Assembly (NCBI GenBank): GCA_963691705.1 | Contig: OY829546.1 | Location: forward strand, 444,001-508,000 | DNA from: Viola odorata | Taxonomy: Eukaryota; Streptophyta; Magnoliopsida; Malpighiales; Violaceae | DNA length: 64,000 bases | Direction of reading: 5' to 3' | In this document: positions 62,024 to 64,000 of the stretch, piece after piece | Layout of the letters: each line of letters starts with the position of its first letter | How positions within the stretch are numbered: position 1 is the first letter of the stretch | Made by a program: the position numbers and the translations under genes | Notes under the pieces: generated by a model | What the model saw: only the letters and a program-made list of their open reading frames with translations | Database searches by the model: none | Told to the model about the DNA's origin: nothing

Positions 62024-62763
62024 TAATAAAATAAGTATTCAAATTTTGAGAGGACTTGTGTTTTTAGTTACTTGAATTTGTTTTCTTACTGAAATTAGTG
62101 GTTGTTTCCCTTAACTAGTTTTAAAACGTTCATTATCAAAATTTATAGAATATTATATCCTTATTAGTTCTTTAATGTATTTCACATTTTTCTTACCAAA
62201 AATTGACAATTATAATAATATTAAAGGATAATTGAGTAAAATTATATTAAACTTATCTGAAAAGTAGAAAAATGACAAGCAATATGGAACAAATTGAGTA
62301 TTGTTTTATATATAAATTTAAAGATTACGGAAAAAATCTAATCCATCAGTCTTCTAAATATGGTAGGAATTTCTAGGCAGAATCCTATTTTTTTTCTTGT
62401 CAACTTCAGTTAAAAAGTCAAGGGAGCTTCTTATGTCAGACTTTCTTACGTCGGAGAGAGAGGGAGAGGTGCAGAGAAAATCTGATTCATAATCTTAATC
62501 ACGCCTTAACTAAGAACACTAATTAAGTAATTAATTTTTTAATTAATACTGATCTTACATAGGTTTCGCTCCAGATTATTTAACATTTATATATATCGGA
62601 TAAGATTACTAATTAAGTAATTATAGGCACTAATGATTAATGAATGACTAAACTAATCAGTATGTATCACAATTCCTTTAGGTCTGGGCCTGTCAAAATA
62701 AAACTCCTGAGCTTCTTTCCTGTTCAGGTTTTCATCGATGCTGTCTATTTCAGTTATTCCTCC
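62024..62763. other. Spacer downstream of GLR-C
   Basis: AT-rich. The 62,680-62,763 end still encodes GLR tail sequence after copy C's stop codon. Confidence 0.6.
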
Positions 62764-64000
62764 CTAGCTTGAGCTGCTAGCTTGATTGATGTCTACTGCC
62801 AATTCTTGAGGCGCTTTATCGCCTGCTTTCCCGAAGAAAACCTGTCGACTATCTTGCATCTTCAGATATTCTTCACCATATTCTGCAGAAGGCGAATCCC
62901 CTGGGAAATCTGTGTGTACATGATAGGATGTTGGGCTCGACACTCCTATGCTTGGAGGATTGCTCACAATATTCCTGAAAGTGTGAGATTTCATATCCTT
63001 TTGGTTGAATATTCTACGCAAAGAACGAATCCTACTCCATATGGAAGTACGCGTATCCTGTGGCATCAGGATTTTCCAGTTCTCGTACAGAAACATGCCT
63101 AAAAATATCAAAAGCGCTAAAACTGAAGACAGTCCAGCAATAAGGAATAATCCCCAGAAACTTTGGAGACCAAGGCTGCTTGATGAAACGGAGGTGGTAG
63201 AATCAGGACATTGCTCTTTTCGGAACCACGCGTCCTCGATTTGCTTCATTTTATCTCCTTCTCTCACTTGTAGAACTGCCCTTGATACATCAGATACTAG
63301 AGGTGAACCTTTAGGAAAAACCTGAAACCCACAGAGCAGAAAAAATGATACATATATCAGAACCTAAATGCTCATTTTGATGAGGTGAAGACAGAACAAG
63401 GCAAATAAAAAAGGAGAGAGGGAACTTACAAAGCCAAGCCCATCTGTACTAAAAATAGGCCCAACCATGGTATATTTAGAGCAATATTGTCCTAGAAAGA
63501 TTTTGATGTAGGGAGCTTCATCGAAAGCTGCAGCAATTCCACCATTTCCACTCCCTTTGCTAAAGAGTTCGTCCCACTCTTCAGGAGACCTGTACACCAA
63601 GAGCTTGGACTCGTCGAAACCCATGCGTTTCAGTTTCCCCAAGACAAAAGAACCAGTCTTGTATCCAACATAGTCTCCATTCCTGATGAGCTGATCTACA
63701 TCAGTAACAGTAGGTTGGAGCTTCTGGACTGTTAGGAGACTAGTCAAACTCGCGGTATAGGATTGTGTAAGAATGAGTACAACAAAGCACCAGATTATCA
63801 TCACCACTCTAGCCAAGTTGCTCACCACTTTCTCCCCTGTCACGGAGTTGTATGAATTGTTACATATTCAACAAAAGAAGATCAATAGTCTAGTAGAGTT
63901 GTATTGTTAAGGGTGAAAGGGGTTACTCTGTGTAAAAACCATGGTTGAGAAAGAGAACCAGAAGCTAGTGCCAGCTTGATGCAAAGGAGGTCCTCGAAAA
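62764..64000 (-). CDS. Glutamate receptor-like channel, clade II (copy C, partial at window edge)
   Basis: Three exons are visible: the end of exon 3 (64,000-63,927, encoding FRGPPLHQAGTSFWFSFSTM), exon 4 (about 63,836-63,430) and exon 5 (63,321-62,764). They encode the pore loop (ending MVFTQ rather than MMFAQ), M3 with SYTASLTSLLTV, S2 (RSPEEWDEL, AAFDEAPYIKI), M4 (SFWGLFLIAGLSSVLALLIF) and a tail ending in ASSSS. The stop is TAG where copy A has CAG (SQEEMTEI). Readable tail sequence (ITEIDSIDENLNRK) continues in frame afterwards, so about 40 residues are lost by one C-to-T change. An unusual Trp replaces Cys in PEECDEL. The gene continues beyond the right edge. Confidence 0.88.

Overview
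This is plant nuclear DNA, almost certainly from a eudicot. The evidence is multi-exon genes with GT-AG introns, AT-rich intergenic DNA, many Stowaway-type MITEs, and plant-only families: AHK5, GLR, CSLC, TIP4;1 and VAN3-binding-like. The species cannot be fixed from the sequence. Six genes appear intact and could be assembled exon by exon: a TIP4;1 aquaporin (246 aa), a CSLC xyloglucan glucan synthase (694 aa), a nucleotide-sugar transporter (323 aa), a MYND-type ubiquitin protease of the UBP18/19 type (707 aa), the hybrid histidine kinase AHK5 (990 aa) and one clade II glutamate receptor-like gene (1,020 aa). Two more GLR copies follow in the same orientation; the last runs off the right edge.

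Region 1 (1-14.5 kb) is a graveyard of gene pieces. It holds an inverted chimeric copy of two genes found 30 kb away in the same window, half of a RING-H2 gene, an NPF transporter remnant fused head-to-head with the 5' part of a PPR gene, a membrane-protein gene with a one-base frameshift and a LINE at its 5' edge, a collapsed copia element inside a VAN3-binding-like gene, and the last two exons of a glyoxalase I gene. Region 2 (14.5-16.5 kb) is a 2,002-bp foldback element with 9-bp target duplications. It carries three tRNA-Pro-like sequences. Region 3 (16.5-26.5 kb) has TIP4;1, a decayed JINGUBANG-like WD40 gene, an ankyrin fragment and CSLC. Region 4 (26.5-38 kb) has two Stowaway MITEs, a poly(A) retroposon, the sugar transporter and the ubiquitin protease. 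Region 5 (38-45 kb) is repeat-rich and gene-free. Region 6 (45-64 kb) has AHK5 and the GLR array, separated by MITEs and a second 9-bp-TSD element.

The genes do not form one pathway. CSLC and the nucleotide-sugar transporter are both plausible Golgi components of wall or glycan synthesis, but their proximity need not mean co-function. The most unusual structures are: the foldback element that has amplified tRNA-Pro-like units in its arms and loop; the chimeric inverted duplication, with an 8-base microhomology junction and a matching empty site for a MITE; a conserved candidate alternative first exon and promoter inside GLR intron 1; and mosaic identity among the GLR copies, with independent losses of the cytosolic tail. 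All calls come from reading the sequence by eye; family names rest on recognised motifs, not on database searches.
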